Shown here: one piece after another, positions 1-13,100 of the stretch
Layout: every line of letters begins with the position of its first letter
How positions within the stretch are numbered: position 1 is the first letter of the stretch
Source: Enoplolaimus lenunculus
Taxonomy: Eukaryota; Nematoda; Enoplea; Enoplida; Thoracostomopsidae
DNA: 64,000 nt
Assembly (NCBI GenBank): GCA_030248215.1
Contig: JASANG010000334.1
Coordinates: 1 to 64,000, forward strand
Direction of reading: 5' to 3'
Position numbers and translations under genes: made by a program
The notes under the pieces: model-generated
The model's database searches: none
The model's input: only the letters and a program-made list of their open reading frames with translations
Told to the model about the DNA's origin: nothing

Positions 1-868
1 ACTATACAGGCGATACAGGATACAGGCTTAAGTCAAAATCACGAACTTCTCACAACGCTTCGCCTCCCCCGTCAGAAAACTTATGACCCACTTTGAAAAT
101 TTTCAAAAATTTTCAACCTTGCTTGCAAGTCAACGAAAACCCTTGTATACCTCTCGTGAAAATTTTTTTCAGCCGTCCTAGAAAGATGACGGGGGTGGTT
201 CTTATTTTATTAAAGTCCAAAATAAAATAAAATAAAATAATGTATTCGATGGTATTTCATAAGCAAAAAACACGCCTTCAGGATATTAGACGTTTTTTCC
301 GAACAATTTATAAGAACCTAAAATTTAACGAAGCGTAAATTTGCAGCTGGTTCACAGCTTTCAATACTGGCAAATTTACGCCCAAAAATTGGAAAAAAAG
401 GCTACCGGTGAAAGTTCTATAAATATTTCAAAACCAGGTTCTTGTGTTACCGACGAAAAAGTTTCATAGGCTCCCGTGAACCGAAAATTACAGACACGGG
501 TGTGTCCGTGTGATATCCCCCTGGTTGGCACCCGTTGGTTTGGGAATTTCTAATTGGTTTGATTCTGGTTTAGTATAAGAACAAAATGAATGATAGTATA
601 TTTGATATTTTAAATATACGAAACTGAAAGGTAGATATTTTCGGGTTTGACAATAATGTTATTGATACGTTTTGAAATGCTTACAATTATGTTTAAGGGA
701 AAAGCTAATTTTATGGCTAATTAAAGGCAAATTGATGATTCTAAGCTGTAAAATTAAGAAAAACGTTATTTCCTCCGTAAGTTAAATCGGCCCTACCCTC
801 GTGCCACGTATATTTACTACCTTATTCAATTTCCCTCTGGAAAACTTTTGCCCCCCCCCACACTCTGA
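1..868. other. Intergenic, no gene seen
   Basis: A decayed G fragment near 60-200; the rest is AT-rich without a frame or inverted ends that I can support. Confidence 0.5.
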
Positions 869-1130
869 AAATTTTAGAGAGTTGATTTTAACTCAAATTG
901 AGTTGAAACACTCAGTGTGAGTTAGGACAATCCGAACTCAAAATTTTGGTGTTGATTCAATTCATCCTGAGCTATTTAATCAACTCACCCAGAGTCAACT
1001 CAACTCAGAGTCAACTCAACTTAGAGTGAGAATCCGTTCAACGCAGTATGAGTTAATGTTTACTGATTTTAATTCAGAAATAACTAACTCGCCAGCTGAA
1101 TTGATCAATCAGCTCATTGGAATTTACAGT
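869..1130. mobile_element. Family C element, left end decayed
   Basis: Arms as in other C copies; right end TTGGAATTTACAGTG. Confidence 0.65.
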
Positions 1131-1518
1131 GATAGAAAATGTTCAACGTTGCTTGCACGTCTGCAAAAACCCTTGGATGCCCCTCCTTAAAACTGTTTAG
1201 CCTCTCTAGCAAGATGAGCTGGTTACGGCCTTGAATAATTTTCTAATGGTTTGCTTAAAACAATATTAATAATACGTTTATGGCAAAGAATCAGGACAAA
1301 TAAATATTATTGGTGGGCATCCATTTAGGTTCATGCAGGCACCTCGCAAGCTTGTTTGTTTATTGAATTTTCAGAAACTCTGGAATTTTAGACATTGTGT
1401 AGTCTTGGTTGAAAATTTCGTGCCTGCAATGTTGAAACATTAATTTTTTTGTATTCGAGAAATTAATGTCACGATTTTGTAACACGCAATATTTTTTCTT
1501 TCATTTCAAGAAATAGTT

Positions 1519-1768
1519 CACTGTAAATTTCAGCGAGTTGATTTTAACTCAGAATGAGTTGAATTACTCAGACTGAGTTAGGACTTAAAGAACTCAGAAT
1601 TCTGAGTTGATTCAATTCATTCTGAGTTAAATAGTCAACTCACCCAGAGTCAACTCAATTCAGAGTGAAAATCAACTCAACTCAGAGTGAGTTAATGTTT
1701 ACTGATATTAATTCAGAAATAACCAACTCGCTAGCTGAATTGATTCATCAACTCATTGGAATTTACAG
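1519..1768. mobile_element. Family C element
   Basis: CACTGTAAATTTCAGCGAG and TTGGAATTTACAG ends with ACTCA-rich palindromic arms. A clean 250-bp copy. Confidence 0.8.
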
Positions 1769-1769
1769 G

Positions 1770-2675
1770 TTTGTCTTACATTTATGAACTAATATTTTTA
1801 TTTTAATGCATGTTAACTAATTGTTTCGTTAATATTATATATACACACAAATATATACATACATGTATACAATATATATAATTTAATTTTAATTTTAAGG
1901 GTATTTGGGGTTTGGGCTGCGGCTCCTAGCAACAATTAGGGCATTTGGTTGAGGTTCAGCTTTGGAGTAGGTATATATGCGTCCCGAAGGAATGTTTGTT
2001 TCCAATATATTATATGTTTGCAAAATCGGCAAAACAACTCTTATATTTCAAACATATTTACGTGTCAAACGTTAATGAAATAAAGTTTTAAACTTGAAAC
2101 TTTGTAATTTGAAAAATTTACTACTCATATTTCGGAAAAATTTCAGAAATTAAAGTCCACGAATTAAAGAAATATATCTACAGTGTTTACTAAAAGACAT
2201 AACTGTGTTATATTTCAGACACTATTTCTTAAAGACAATTGTAAACATTCCGTAGACTGCTTAACCCCGCACTCCCCTTTTCTATGGCTGTGTTCTAGCT
2301 ACGGGTCTGGTTTTTAGGTCAAATCAGGCCGATTTGAAATTTGACAATTCATACAAAAAGAATAATAAAAAAAGCTATGAACCATTCGTTTTAATACTTT
2401 TTATATATTTTAACTACTAAATTGGTAGCCAACAACATTCTGGCGTGTTTAGAGACAAGTTTTAAGCTAAAAAAAGCAAGAATTAAGTATGATTTATTAC
2501 GGTCAGTTTAGCAGGGTTTAATTATATACATTTATCAGCACAAAAATCATCAAAACTCTTGTATTATATAAGCTGAATTGATCTAATGAGCTATGAGATA
2601 TAGGTTTTTTTAGCAAGTTTACGCTTCGTGCTACTGTTCGTTTTCGGTGTAATTAGACCGTTTCAATGTGTATTT
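1770..2675. other. Intergenic, no gene seen
   Basis: AT-rich with TA-rich patches near 1840-1890. Nothing recognisable. Confidence 0.5.
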
Positions 2676-3380
2676 CGATGTGAATTTGGGCAAACACTAG
2701 TACACTGTAAATTCCAATGAGTAGATTAATTTACTCAGCGTGTGAAGTAGTTATTTTTGGTTATTTCTGAGTTAATAACAGCAAATATTAACTGTAGGAT
2801 TTGAAAGATCTAATTGAGAGCTCAGGCTTCTGAGTAGATTCAACTGATTCTGAGTCGATGTGAATTTGGGCAAACACTACACTCAAAATAATATTTCTGA
2901 TATTTAAGAAAAAATTTCTTACATTTGAGAAATATGATTAGCAAGGTGCACTTGAAAAGTATTTCTGTTACAACAGAAATGTTTTCAAAAAACGTTTTGA
3001 AATAAAGTCTGAAAATAAACGTTTTCCAGTTATTTTTAGAAAAATTGTTTTAAATATCAACAAAACTTTTCAAATTTGCCACAGAAAACACTTTTCTGAA
3101 TAAATTCAGTAATACTGTTTTGTGTGTAGTACTCTATAAATTCCAATGAGTTGATTAATTTACTCAGAGTGAGAATTAGTTATTTTTGGTTATTTCTGAG
3201 TTAATAACAGCAAATATTAACTGACTTTGAGCTGATTTAATTCTGGGTGAGCTGATTAATTAACTCAGGATGAGTTCAATAAATTCAGAACTTTCAGTTT
3301 TGAAAGACCTAATTCAGTGCTCAGTCTTCTGAGTAGATTCAACTCATTCTGAGTTGAAATCAACTCACTAGATTCGGAAA
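2676..3380. repeat. Composite of two partial C elements, one I element and a 24-bp direct repeat
   Basis: C fragments at about 2703-2853 and 3131-3380 share tttttggttatttctgag. An I element lies at about 2875-3127. cgatgtgaatttgggcaaac occurs at about 2679 and again at about 2855. Confidence 0.65.
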
Positions 3381-3561
3381 TTACCTCAGACCGGAAAGTG
3401 AAAATAAATACCGGATATTCTGTCGGAACCGGATCGGAATCGGATAGCGAGTAGGGCCTAAATTTAACTGTCGGAATAGGAATTCCGGTTGCACCCTGAC
3501 TACTTTAAAGTGAGCGCTATTTAGTACATTAAGGCGTAGCACTGTAGCCAGCATAATTAGT

Positions 3562-3734
3562 TAATGTTACTTTGAGGGCGTAACAGTAGCTTAACAAATT
3601 TGTAAACCTAAGCCTAAACCTAAGCGTATAAATATATAATTAAGCTTAAGTCTAATTAAAAATTAATCTAAAGCTTATGCTTACTCTATTATAGTTTTAC
3701 GTATAAATGGTTCACCCCTCAAAGTAACACGGGC
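3562..3734 (+). mobile_element. Decayed family B element
   Basis: aatgttactttgagggcgta left and cccctcaaagtaacacgggc right around degenerate cctaaacctaagcg units. Confidence 0.6.
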
Positions 3735-3790
3735 CGAATAATCTATAAGCATGTCGAAAACCTGGCCAGGTGGATCCCCAAAGGATGCTG

Positions 3791-4109
3791 CACAGTAAAT
3801 TTCAGTCAGTTGATTTCAACTCAAACTGAGTGAAATCACTCAGTCTGAGTTAAGACTATCAGAACTCATAATTTTGAGTGGATGCAACTCATTGCTGATT
3901 TAAATAATCAACTTTCCCGTAATCAACTCAATTCAGAGTGAGAGTCAACTCAGCTCAGAGTAAGAATCAACTCAACTCAGAGTGAGAATCAGCTCAACTC
4001 ACAGTGAGAATGTACTCAGCTCAGCGTGAGTTAAAGTTGACTGTTATTAATTCAGAAATAACTAACTTTCCGCCTGAATTGATTAATTAAATCATTGAAA
4101 TTTACAGTG
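3791..4109. mobile_element. Family C element
   Basis: CACAGTAAATTTCAGTCAG and GAAATTTACAGTG ends, flanked by TG/TG. An extra run of actcagagtgagaatcaact repeats lengthens it to about 320 bp. Confidence 0.78.
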
Positions 4110-4157
4110 TGAGTCCCTCAGTTATATGCTCCATGAATGTGATCATATCAAGAGGTA

Positions 4158-4409
4158 CACTGTAAATTTCACTGAGTTGACTTTAATTCACAATGAGTTG
4201 AATCACTCAGTCTGAGTTAGGACTATCAGAACTCAGAATTCTGAGTAGATTCAATTCATTCTGAGTTAATTAATTGCCTCACCCAGAGTCAACTCAACTC
4301 AGAGCAAGAATAAACTCAACTCAGCGTGAGTTAATATTTACTGATATTAATTCAGAAATAACGAACTCGCAAGCTGAATTGATTAATCAACTCATTGGAA
4401 TTTACAGTG
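4158..4409. mobile_element. Family C element with TA target duplication
   Basis: CACTGTAAATTTCACTGAG and GGAATTTACAGTG ends, TA on both sides. Good reference copy. Confidence 0.85.
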
Positions 4410-4639
4410 TAACTGGTTAGAACATATGGTCACGAAGTCATTCAATCTTAGATAACACAATAAGAAAGTTTATATTTAACAAAGCTATCGGTTCAAAATT
4501 AAAGATTCAATTATAAAATTTAATTTTACCAGCGAACGAACGGGTTGAACAACACTGTCATCTCACAGGATAAAAACGTATCAAAGCGTGTAATTCGGAT
4601 CTGGTGTATATAAGCAAATCAATATTTTTTGCCTTGAGC

Positions 4640-4828
4640 TCACTGTAAATTCCGATGAGTTGAATAATCAAATCAGAAAGAAAATAACCGTTTCGTTTGG
4701 TTGTTGCTCAGTTAATAACAGTATACATTAACTCACTATGAGCTGATTTATTTTCAGGTAAGCTGATTAATTAATTCGGAATGATTTCAATCCATTCAAA
4801 ATTCTGAGCTCTGAAAGACCTAATTTAG
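4640..4828. mobile_element. Truncated family C element
   Basis: Left end CACTGTAAATTCCGATGAG; right end lost. Confidence 0.65.
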
Positions 4829-5028
4829 AGATTAATTTACAAAAAAATTTTTGGTCCCAAAATAGAAAGACATTAAAAATTGATTTGTTTAAAAATTTGA
4901 ATATGAAATGGTCGTGAAGAAATAATGAGAAACCCAAAATATGTAAACCAAATTTTCACAATCCAACCATTTTTGAGCAAACACCGGGTTGAAGAGTGAA
5001 TAAAAATGAAAAAAACCCCAAATCATTA

Positions 5029-5264
5029 CACTGCAAAAAATGTTGAGTCAAATTGACCCTCTATGAAATAGGCTCTGACTCTCTCCGAAATATGCCCTGT
5101 GGGACCACACAAACTGAGTCAAATTCAACTTCACCCGAGTCAAATACAACTCACTTAGTCGCATGTTTAACTCTCGCGGCGTCGAATTTGACTCAGTTTG
5201 TGTATTATCTCGTAGAGCCTATTTCGGAGACAGTCACAATTTGACTCGCCATTTTTTTGCAGTG
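5029..5264. mobile_element. Family D foldback element
   Basis: Inverted ends CACTGCAAAAAATG, flanked by TA on both sides. Arms hold ttgaccctctatgaaatagg and its inverse; hairpin about 236 bp. Confidence 0.75.
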
Positions 5265-5537
5265 TAGCACAAAATACGAACATAATTGATGTAATAATTA
5301 CGAATGCAATAAATTTAACCATTTTTATAATGAATCGAATGATAAACTGGTTCGTATTTTGTAAGGTCTACCAAATCATATCACCGCAAAATAAGCTGGT
5401 AAACAAGCGATTTGAAGTCGTAATTGCCAGATTTAACGAAAACCATTCAAATGCCAGTTTTTGCTGGTTATGATTACATGGCTAAATATAAGGGGCGTAC
5501 ACAACCCCAGTGGACAGATAGCTATGTAACCTATTCA

Positions 5538-5702
5538 GACCCGTAGCCAGCTGCTCACCTTACTAGGGGCGGCGAAAAGTTTTTCAGGAGGGGCATACAA
5601 CGGTTTTCAATGACTTACAACCAAGGTTGAAAATTTTCTAGGAGGGGCCAAAAAATTTTCAAGGGGGGCTGAGCCCTCCTGCCCCCCCTTGGCTACGGGC
5701 CT
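5538..5702. mobile_element. Family G foldback element
   Basis: cccgtagccagctgctcacc left, ttggctacgggcc right; gagggggc-type words inside. Other G copies or fragments lie near 60-200, 1138-1225, 5850-5970, 7023-7178, 8118-8280, 30700-30870, 34143-34260, 54397-54570 and 61245-61352. Confidence 0.65.
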
Positions 5703-6149
5703 TAACGTATTCAATAGTTATGGCGAATCAAGAAATAAGGACCCAAGCTTTGGAATAACCTTCAGGATCTATAAGAGATTAATTGTTTATGTTTATGGTT
5801 TTAAAGCAACTGCTACGGCCGTGTTAAACAGAAATAATAGAGGGGTCAGAAATCGCTAATCCTCGCTGGAAAAATATTGACTCTATAGAAAATTATCAAC
5901 CTTGTTTGTAAGACATCGAAAACCCTTCAGCCCCCCTAAGTAAGATGAGCTGGCTACTGGCATGGAGCATTGCATGCAGATTTTTTATGGTCTTAATACT
6001 ATGCTGGTAGTAGTTATTTTTGGAATTTAAGTCTTCGACAAACAGTTTGTGCTTATAAACACAGTTATATGAAATTAAAAAGGTGTAGCGAGTTTATTGG
6101 ACTCTCATGGATAATTTACCCCAGTACACGTTATGGTGGTCAATGTATC

Positions 6150-6736
6150 ACTGTAAATTCCAGTGAGTTGATTTTAACTCGGAATGAGTTGAATTAGTCA
6201 GTCTCAGTTAGGACTATCAGAACTTACAATTGTAAGTTTATTCAACTCATTCTGATTGAATAAACCAACTTTCGCGGAATCAACTCAACTCAGAGTGAGA
6301 ATCAACTTAACTCAGAGTGAGTAAATGTTTACTGTTATTAACTCAGAAATAACTAACTTTCCGTCTCAGTCGATCAATTTGTGACAGTTAAGAAAAACTT
6401 TCTTACATTTAAGAAATATAATTAGCAAGGTGCACTTGAAAAGTATTTCTGTTATAATAGAAAAGTTTTCAAAAAAGTTTTGAAATAAAGTCTAAAAATA
6501 AACGTTTTCCAGTTATTTTTAGAAAAATTGTCTTAAATATCAGAAAAGCGTTTCAGATTTGACGCAGAAAATACTTTTCTAAATAAATTCCGAAATACTT
6601 TTTTTTGCGTGTGTAACCCGGAACCAAAACAACTCAGAGTAAGTTACTTTTAACTGTATATTGACTCCAAAATAACCAGAAATAACTAAACTCACACTCT
6701 TTGAGTTGATTAATCAACTCATTAGAATTTACAGTG
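6150..6736. mobile_element. Family C element(s) interrupted by a family I element
   Basis: C left part from 6150, I element about 6385-6616 (tcttacatttaagaaatat to atactttttt), then C right part to tagaatttacagtg at 6736. Confidence 0.65.
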
Positions 6737-7296
6737 TAACTGTTTACTTTTTATGCTTGTGAGTCTCCTGAAGTGCATAATTGAATTTACATCTTAATAT
6801 TTTGTCAATCAAAGAATGCTCGTTGGATACACCCATTTTCAATAAATATATCAAAGAAAAGTAGAATATATTTACTGCGAAATGAGATCACAAACGGTGG
6901 AACGCGACGATGTTTCTACAGAGCTTTGACCAGTTGTGAAAGTGGCCTGTCATATACTGCATCTACCTTTGAACTACGATGGGTCATCCAGTATACTACT
7001 GGGTTGTGCATTCAACATGAACTGGTAGCCAAAGGGGGGCAGGGGTGATCAGCTCTGCTGGAAAACTTTTGGCCCCCTAGGAAATTTTCAGCTTTGCTTG
7101 TATAGTCAACGTAAAGCCTTGTATGCCAATTCTGAAATGGTTTTAGCCCTTTCTAGCAAGGTGAGCTGGCCACAGGCCTGTTTAATCTCAGCCCCGCACG
7201 CAGAAGTTGTTACAGATCACTGCCGGATTCATGATGGACCCATCCATGTCTGACCTCCAACAGAGATCAAAACCAAAATTTCGTGCTAAGGATTAG

Positions 7297-7488
7297 GGCC
7301 AATGTAAAGACCACGGCGGAACCGTATTATAAGCATATTCCTAAGCCTAAGCCTTAGTCTAAGCTTTAGAATGAGTATATTCCTAAGCCTAAGCCTAAGC
7401 CAAGGAAAAAATTAGTGTAAATCTTAAGCTTTACTCTATTGCAGTCCCACAGAAAAAAAACGTTCCGCCCGTGATCTTTACAAGGGCC
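7297..7488 (+). mobile_element. Family A element with TTAGGC-type core
   Basis: Ends GGCCAATGTAAAGA and TGATCTTTACAAGGGCC; inside are CCTAAG hexamers and the family 3' module (ttagtgtaaatcttaagc, tgcagtcccacag). Confidence 0.75.
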
Positions 7489-7967
7489 AAGGGGTTAGCA
7501 CTAAAATGGTGACCAGCTTCTAGCTCACTTCGCTCGTGGGTTCTTTTCCTCGATTCTCTCTCACTGACCACTTTCAAAAATTTCTGGATCCGCTCCTGAT
7601 AGGCTAAACTCACGTAGGCGGAGCAAAAAAGAAAAAATTTGCCTAACATACGATTCGCTAAAGCTATCGAAACCAAATTTCCGCCAAGGGGGACAAAGAT
7701 ATCCGCATCGGTGGTGACGCCCCACCTTCCCGGCTCACAGTAGTTCGAGTCATACCGCATTCAGGCCACTATATTCAATACACGTTTTAATGGATTTAAT
7801 ATAACCGCTGGTAAAAAAACCGCACGACGCGTCATCAGGTTTAAGGCGGCCGACAAAAAGCCTGATTTTTTCCATAAATTTTGCCAAACCTTCGCAGACA
7901 TGATTTGGTTAACCAGTTCACGAAGTTGTTTGAACCTGTTTACTTTCTTATCGATCATAGTCTCAAC

Positions 7968-8063
7968 CATGTGTCTCATATAGGCTTGTAGCCAATCAGA
8001 GACAAGCAAAGAGTTCCCTGTCTCATGTAGGCTTGTAGCCAATCAGAGACAAGCAAAGAGTTC
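7968..8063. repeat. 48-bp direct duplication
   Basis: tgtctcatataggcttgtag and ccaatcagagacaagcaaag occur twice in tandem. Confidence 0.75.
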
Positions 8064-8546
8064 GCTCCCCCCCATTTAGAAATTCATAATCTACAAATCG
8101 TCGTCTGACAGCTTGTCGCTCAATTTCCGTAGCCGTAGGGGAGCCAGGCGAGCACAGCCGTCCCCCTGGAAAAATAGAAACGTTTTAAACTTGCTTGTAA
8201 GTCATCGCAAACCCTTGTATGCCCCTCCTAAAAATTTTCCAGCCCAACACGCAAGGCAGAGCTGGCTACAGGATAGCCGAAATATTTCTAGTTTCGCTTC
8301 TCAAAATTACACCTGCTTTCGAGTACATATAATTTTCTCGCTCGCTACGGTCGCTAGCAAAATGATGTTATACTTTTCCGAAATGAAATTATGGTTTACG
8401 ATCCATATTTTAGACCGGGATTAATCCTTGGAAAAATCTCGTTTTAAAACCACAACCCGGACTTGTAGCTGGTCCTTGAAACGATAATTCGTCCATCAAT
8501 TTTAGATTACAACATTTTTACACGAGTCGACGTCAGAACCGACTGA

Positions 8547-8730
8547 GCCAATGTTACTTTTACGGCCGTAACAGTAGATTAAGCGTATTCCAAAGCCTAA
8601 GCCTAAGCCCAAGCGTTACAACAGTGTGCTCCTAAGCCTAATCCGAAGCAAAACAATGTAATCTAGAATCTAAACCTACCCTTTTATTGACCCACCAGAA
8701 ACCTGGACGTCCCTAAAAGTAACCTGGGTC
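8547..8730 (+). mobile_element. Family B element with TTAGGC-type core
   Basis: GCCAATGTTACTTTTACGG end, CCTAAG units, cctggacgtccctaaaagta and ACCTGGGTC end. Confidence 0.7.
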
Positions 8731-9171
8731 GTCGACTGGTCTCGTTGAATCTCAACCAAATGTTTTTCGAGTTGAATGAACGCGAGTTAAGAAATATAAT
8801 TCGCCATTCAAAATGTTAATTTTTGAAACCCCTGGTCACGGGGTCGCGTGAAGGCGTGGACCCTGTATCTGATGCCTTAACTGGCCTGTATTACGATACG
8901 AACCAGTTTTCATATACCCTAAATAATAATGTTGGCAATAAATTATCAGATCGCCTGAAGGTATAAAAGCTAAATGGGTTACTGATATAATTATGCATAA
9001 ATTCAGGGGCGCACACCAGACTATATTTCATTTCTGAACAGGATAACCTAATGTAAAGGTTGGCGGTGCAACTGTTTTTGTACTGTAATTTTTAATCATC
9101 AACGGCTGGATACTCAGTGTAAACGGATAGTAAAAATAGCCGAAACGAAAAGCGGATATTTAAGCATTAAG

Positions 9172-9415
9172 TCCAATTCACACATGTAAACTTGTACGTA
9201 CAAGTTTGGTCACAAATGTGTTTTGAAGTTCTTGCAGCGGCAAATTATACCCTGGAATTTGTGTTAATAAATTTAATTCGCACATGCAAACGCAGTTGCA
9301 AGTCGCGTGATTTTCTTGCACCTGCATTTTCATTGGCCAATCGGAAGATATGTTGTTGAGCGGTTGTGAATTAATTCACACATTTTGAATTCACCCTATC
9401 AGGGTGTTGTGTAGT
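9172..9415. mobile_element. Decayed family J-like element
   Basis: aattcacacatgtaaacttg left and ttaattcacacattttgaat right. Lies upstream of the GPCR start. Confidence 0.45.
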
Positions 9416-9743
9416 ATTTGGAAATATTGATCACAAACTATCGCTATTGTATCTAACCAAATATCTCATTCAAGTTCAATAACAGTATAACCAACATCCA
9501 AACTACAATAAAATAGCCTATTACCTTTCTAATTAGCCTAGGCAAATTAGATACTGCTCTGACTACCAGATTGGACTACGATATATACATAATGTACATA
9601 ATAAATCAATCGAACGATGCCCAAAATACGCATGGTGGATATTCAAGCATTATAAATTATGTTTAATTGCTCAAATAAGATCCAAACGAAATCTTGTATC
9701 GAATACGACTCGAAACCTGAGCGGTGATTAAAGGTTGAACGCG

Positions 9744-10196
9744 ATGTCGACTTGCTGTAACAACTCAGCGCCGCTGTATTACGTTCGTGAAGTTTTAGCC
9801 GGAAACGACACAACGAACAATTCAATTTCAATAGCGATAGCGTTACTCAATTCAAGTACAAACCAATCGCTTGAGTACATTGCGCAAGAATGTGCCGTCT
9901 ATCACGGATTCTTGGTGTATTTAAATAATCCGTTTCGTCATTTTCCCGCGCTTCGTTTGCTAATAATTATTAGCTATGTCATTGTTGCGTGCATTGGCGC
10001 AACTGAAAACGCCGTTGTCGGCTGGGTCATACTGCGAAATCCGTCGATGCGAACGATGCGTAACTATTTTATATTTATGTTGGCGATTTCAGATTTGGTT
10101 ATGTGTTGCGTTACGGTGCCGTCGACGATGAAGCTTGTACTGAACGAGTATTGGGATTTGGGCGATCCGATGTGCAAAGTTTTCTCTTCGATTCAG
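9744..10196 (+). CDS. GPCR exon 1 (N-terminus, TM1, TM2, start of TM3)
   Basis: Open from ATG 9744 to a GTCAGT donor at 10197; 151 codons, phase 0. It encodes the glycosylated tail, TM1, TM2 with SDL, and DPMCKVF leading into TM3. Codons past the donor fall into repeat family C sequence and are not coding. Confidence 0.88.
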
Positions 10197-13100
10197 GTCA
10201 GTTTTTTTTCATTTATACGGGTTTTAGTGTTCACTGTAAGTTGGAACCAAAGCCTACACTGTAAATTATGATGAGTTGATTATAATCTACTCTCAGAGAG
10301 AGGGAATTAGTTTATTTTTGGTCATTTCTGAGCGTATAACAGTAAGTATTATAACTCACTCTAGAGCTAATTTCGTTCCGGGTGAGTTGATAAATTAACT
10401 TTGAGTGAGCGCAGTCAATTTAAATATCTGAGTTCTGAAAGACATAATGCAGCGCTCAGGCTTCTGAGTGGATTCAATTCATTCTGAGTTATAATCAATT
10501 CACTGGAATTCACTGTGTATAAAAGAATAAGTTGAAATTAGGCCAAAAAGATTTCAGGCGTAAGAGCGCCCAATTTCAGTGTAAAGTTGCAATGAGGTGT
10601 TTATCAACTTAGAAAGCAAATTAATCTTATTTCCGGTTAATTTTGAGTTATTATAATGAAAATTAAACTAACGCTGAGATGATTCCTAATTCCGGTTGAG
10701 TTGATTAATTAACTCTTAATTAGTTGAATCAAGAGTGAATGATCCCTTAAACAAGAGTATGCAAAACGCCTTGTTTTGCATGGAACTAAATCTAGCAGCC
10801 CTCGTTGCGTTTTGGTCCTACCCCCTCTCTTATTTTGGGGGAGGTCAATTTTACGTTCATTAGTCGTGTATCCGCCAGCCAACACCGAAAATATAATCGA
10901 ACCACTTTTCAGAATATGAAAACAGCACATGATCTTCAACGTCTATGAAGATTTTTGCACCCCCCCCCAAAATAAGGGGGGTAAGCCAAAAATACAACAC
11001 GCACTGGGTACATTTTTTCTACATAGAATATACCCAGTTGTATACTCTTGTTAAAGGGTATCATGCACTCTTCGTTGAATCAATTCAGAATTCTGAGCTC
11101 TGAAAATTGCGATTTTTAAATTAGGTTGACTAGAACTCAGAATTCTGAGTTGATTCATTTCGTTCTGAGTTAATTAAAATTAACTCACCCAGAATTAAAT
11201 TAACTCAGAGCAAGTTTTGAATGTTGCTGTTGTTAACTGAGAAATAACCAAAATAACTATTAATTTGTAGTGTATTTTGAAACCAACTCATTGGAATGTA
11301 CAGTGAAGCTATCATGCAACGTCCCGTCCCTCGCTTTCTGAAATTCTGTCAACAACCATGAGTGGGGCTTATGCTTGCGTACAGGTACCCTGTAAATTCC
11401 AGTGAGTTGATTAATTCTATCAGAGAGAGAATTGGTTATTTTTGGTCGTTTCCGAGTTAATATCACGAAATATTAACTCACTGTGAGCTTATTTAATTCC
11501 GGGTGAGTTGATTAATTTACTGAGAATCAGTCAATGCAATTCAGAATTCTGAGTTCTAAAAGACCTAATTCAGAGCTCGCGCTCCTGAGTGGATTAAACT
11601 CATTCTGAGTTAAAATCAACTCACTTAAATTTACAGTGAAGCCTTGTCTTAAAACGTAAGCCGGAGCTTGAGAAGAAGCGTACAAGAACCATCGCCAGTC
11701 CAGCCAATGTAAAGGACAGGGGCGGAACAGTATTATAAGCACATTCCTAAGCCCAAGCCTTAGCCGAGCCTAAGCGTAAGAATGAGTTTATTCTTAAGCC
11801 TAAGCCAAAGCCTAAGCCTAATCAAAAGTATTAGTCTAAACCTTAAGTTTACTCTATTCTAGTGCCACAGAACAGCGTTCCGCCCCTGAACTTTACATGG
11901 GACGCCAGTCCTAAACGAAGGCATTGTGGCATTCATTGAAACGCAACTTGTGACATTTAAAACACTGTGAATTCGAGTGAGTTGTTTTTAACTCAAAATG
12001 AGTTGAATAAAATCAAGAGCGTGAGCTCTGAATTAGCTCTTTCACAACTCAGAATTCTAAATTACGTGAACTCATTGTGAGTTACTCAAGCATCTCACCT
12101 GTAATTAAACCATATCAGAGCGAGTTGATGTATTCTGTTATTAACTCAAAAATAACTAAAATCCCGCTCTCTGAGTTGACTCTATTAAACAACTCAACGA
12201 AAAGTTACAGTGAAACACAACGGCGAGCATAATTTTGGTTGAATCTCGAGTTGAAGTTTCGGTTGAATTTGACAATTTCAGGCAATCAACATATTTGTAT
12301 CGACGATGAGTATGACTGCAATTAGTCTGGATCGCTATTTTTTGATTTTATTCCCGTTTTCAAAACGTGCTCAAACGCTTGTTCCGGCGATTTCAATGGT
12401 TTTTATCTGGTAAAACTATTGATTAATTGCAATTTTGGCCAATGTTACTTTAAAATGGTCGTCCAGGTTTTTCTGCACTGTAAATTACAATGAGTTGATT
12501 TTAACTCAAAATGAGTTGATTTTAACTCAAAATGGGTTGAATGACTCAGTCTGAGTTAGGACCATCAGAACTTAGAATTTTGATTTGATTCAATTCATTC
12601 TGAGTTAATTAATCAACTCACGCGGAGTCAACTTAACTCAGAGTGAGAATCAACTCAATTCAGAGTGAGTTAATCTTTACTGATATTAATTCAAAAATAA
12701 TCAACTCGCTATATGAATTGATTAATCAACTCATTGGAATTTACAGTGTGGTGGATCCATAAAAGAGTAGATTTAGATTCTACAGTACACATTTTTGCTT
12801 AAGCTTAGGCTTAGGCTTAAAGGAAAACATTTTTGCAACGGTTAGGCTTAGGCTTAGGAATACGCTTAATCTACTGTTACGCCCCTTAAAGTAACATCGG
12901 CCGCAATTTTTATGAGAACGATTCATTTCAATTAATTTTTTCAAACGAAACGCAAGACAGATAACAGTTTAAAACGTAAAATATTTTGAGCGGCGCATAA
13001 TACAATGTAAATTCCAGTGAGTTGATTTTAACTTAGAATATGTTGAATCACTCAGTATCAATTAATAGGATTATCATAACTTATAAATTCTGAGTTGGTT

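Larger units (their letters stand above)
6737..8546. other. Intergenic with G, A and M-like fragments
   Basis: Holds the A element at 7297, G fragments near 7023 and 8118, an M-like word (tttctggatccgctcctgat) near 7580 and the 48-bp duplication. Frames of 93-109 codons on the minus strand at 7431-8042 show no family features. Confidence 0.45.

Noticed and set aside
7431-8042. Minus-strand frames of 109 and 93 codons as genes
   Set aside because: No family features, and they overlap A, G and M-like repeat sequence.
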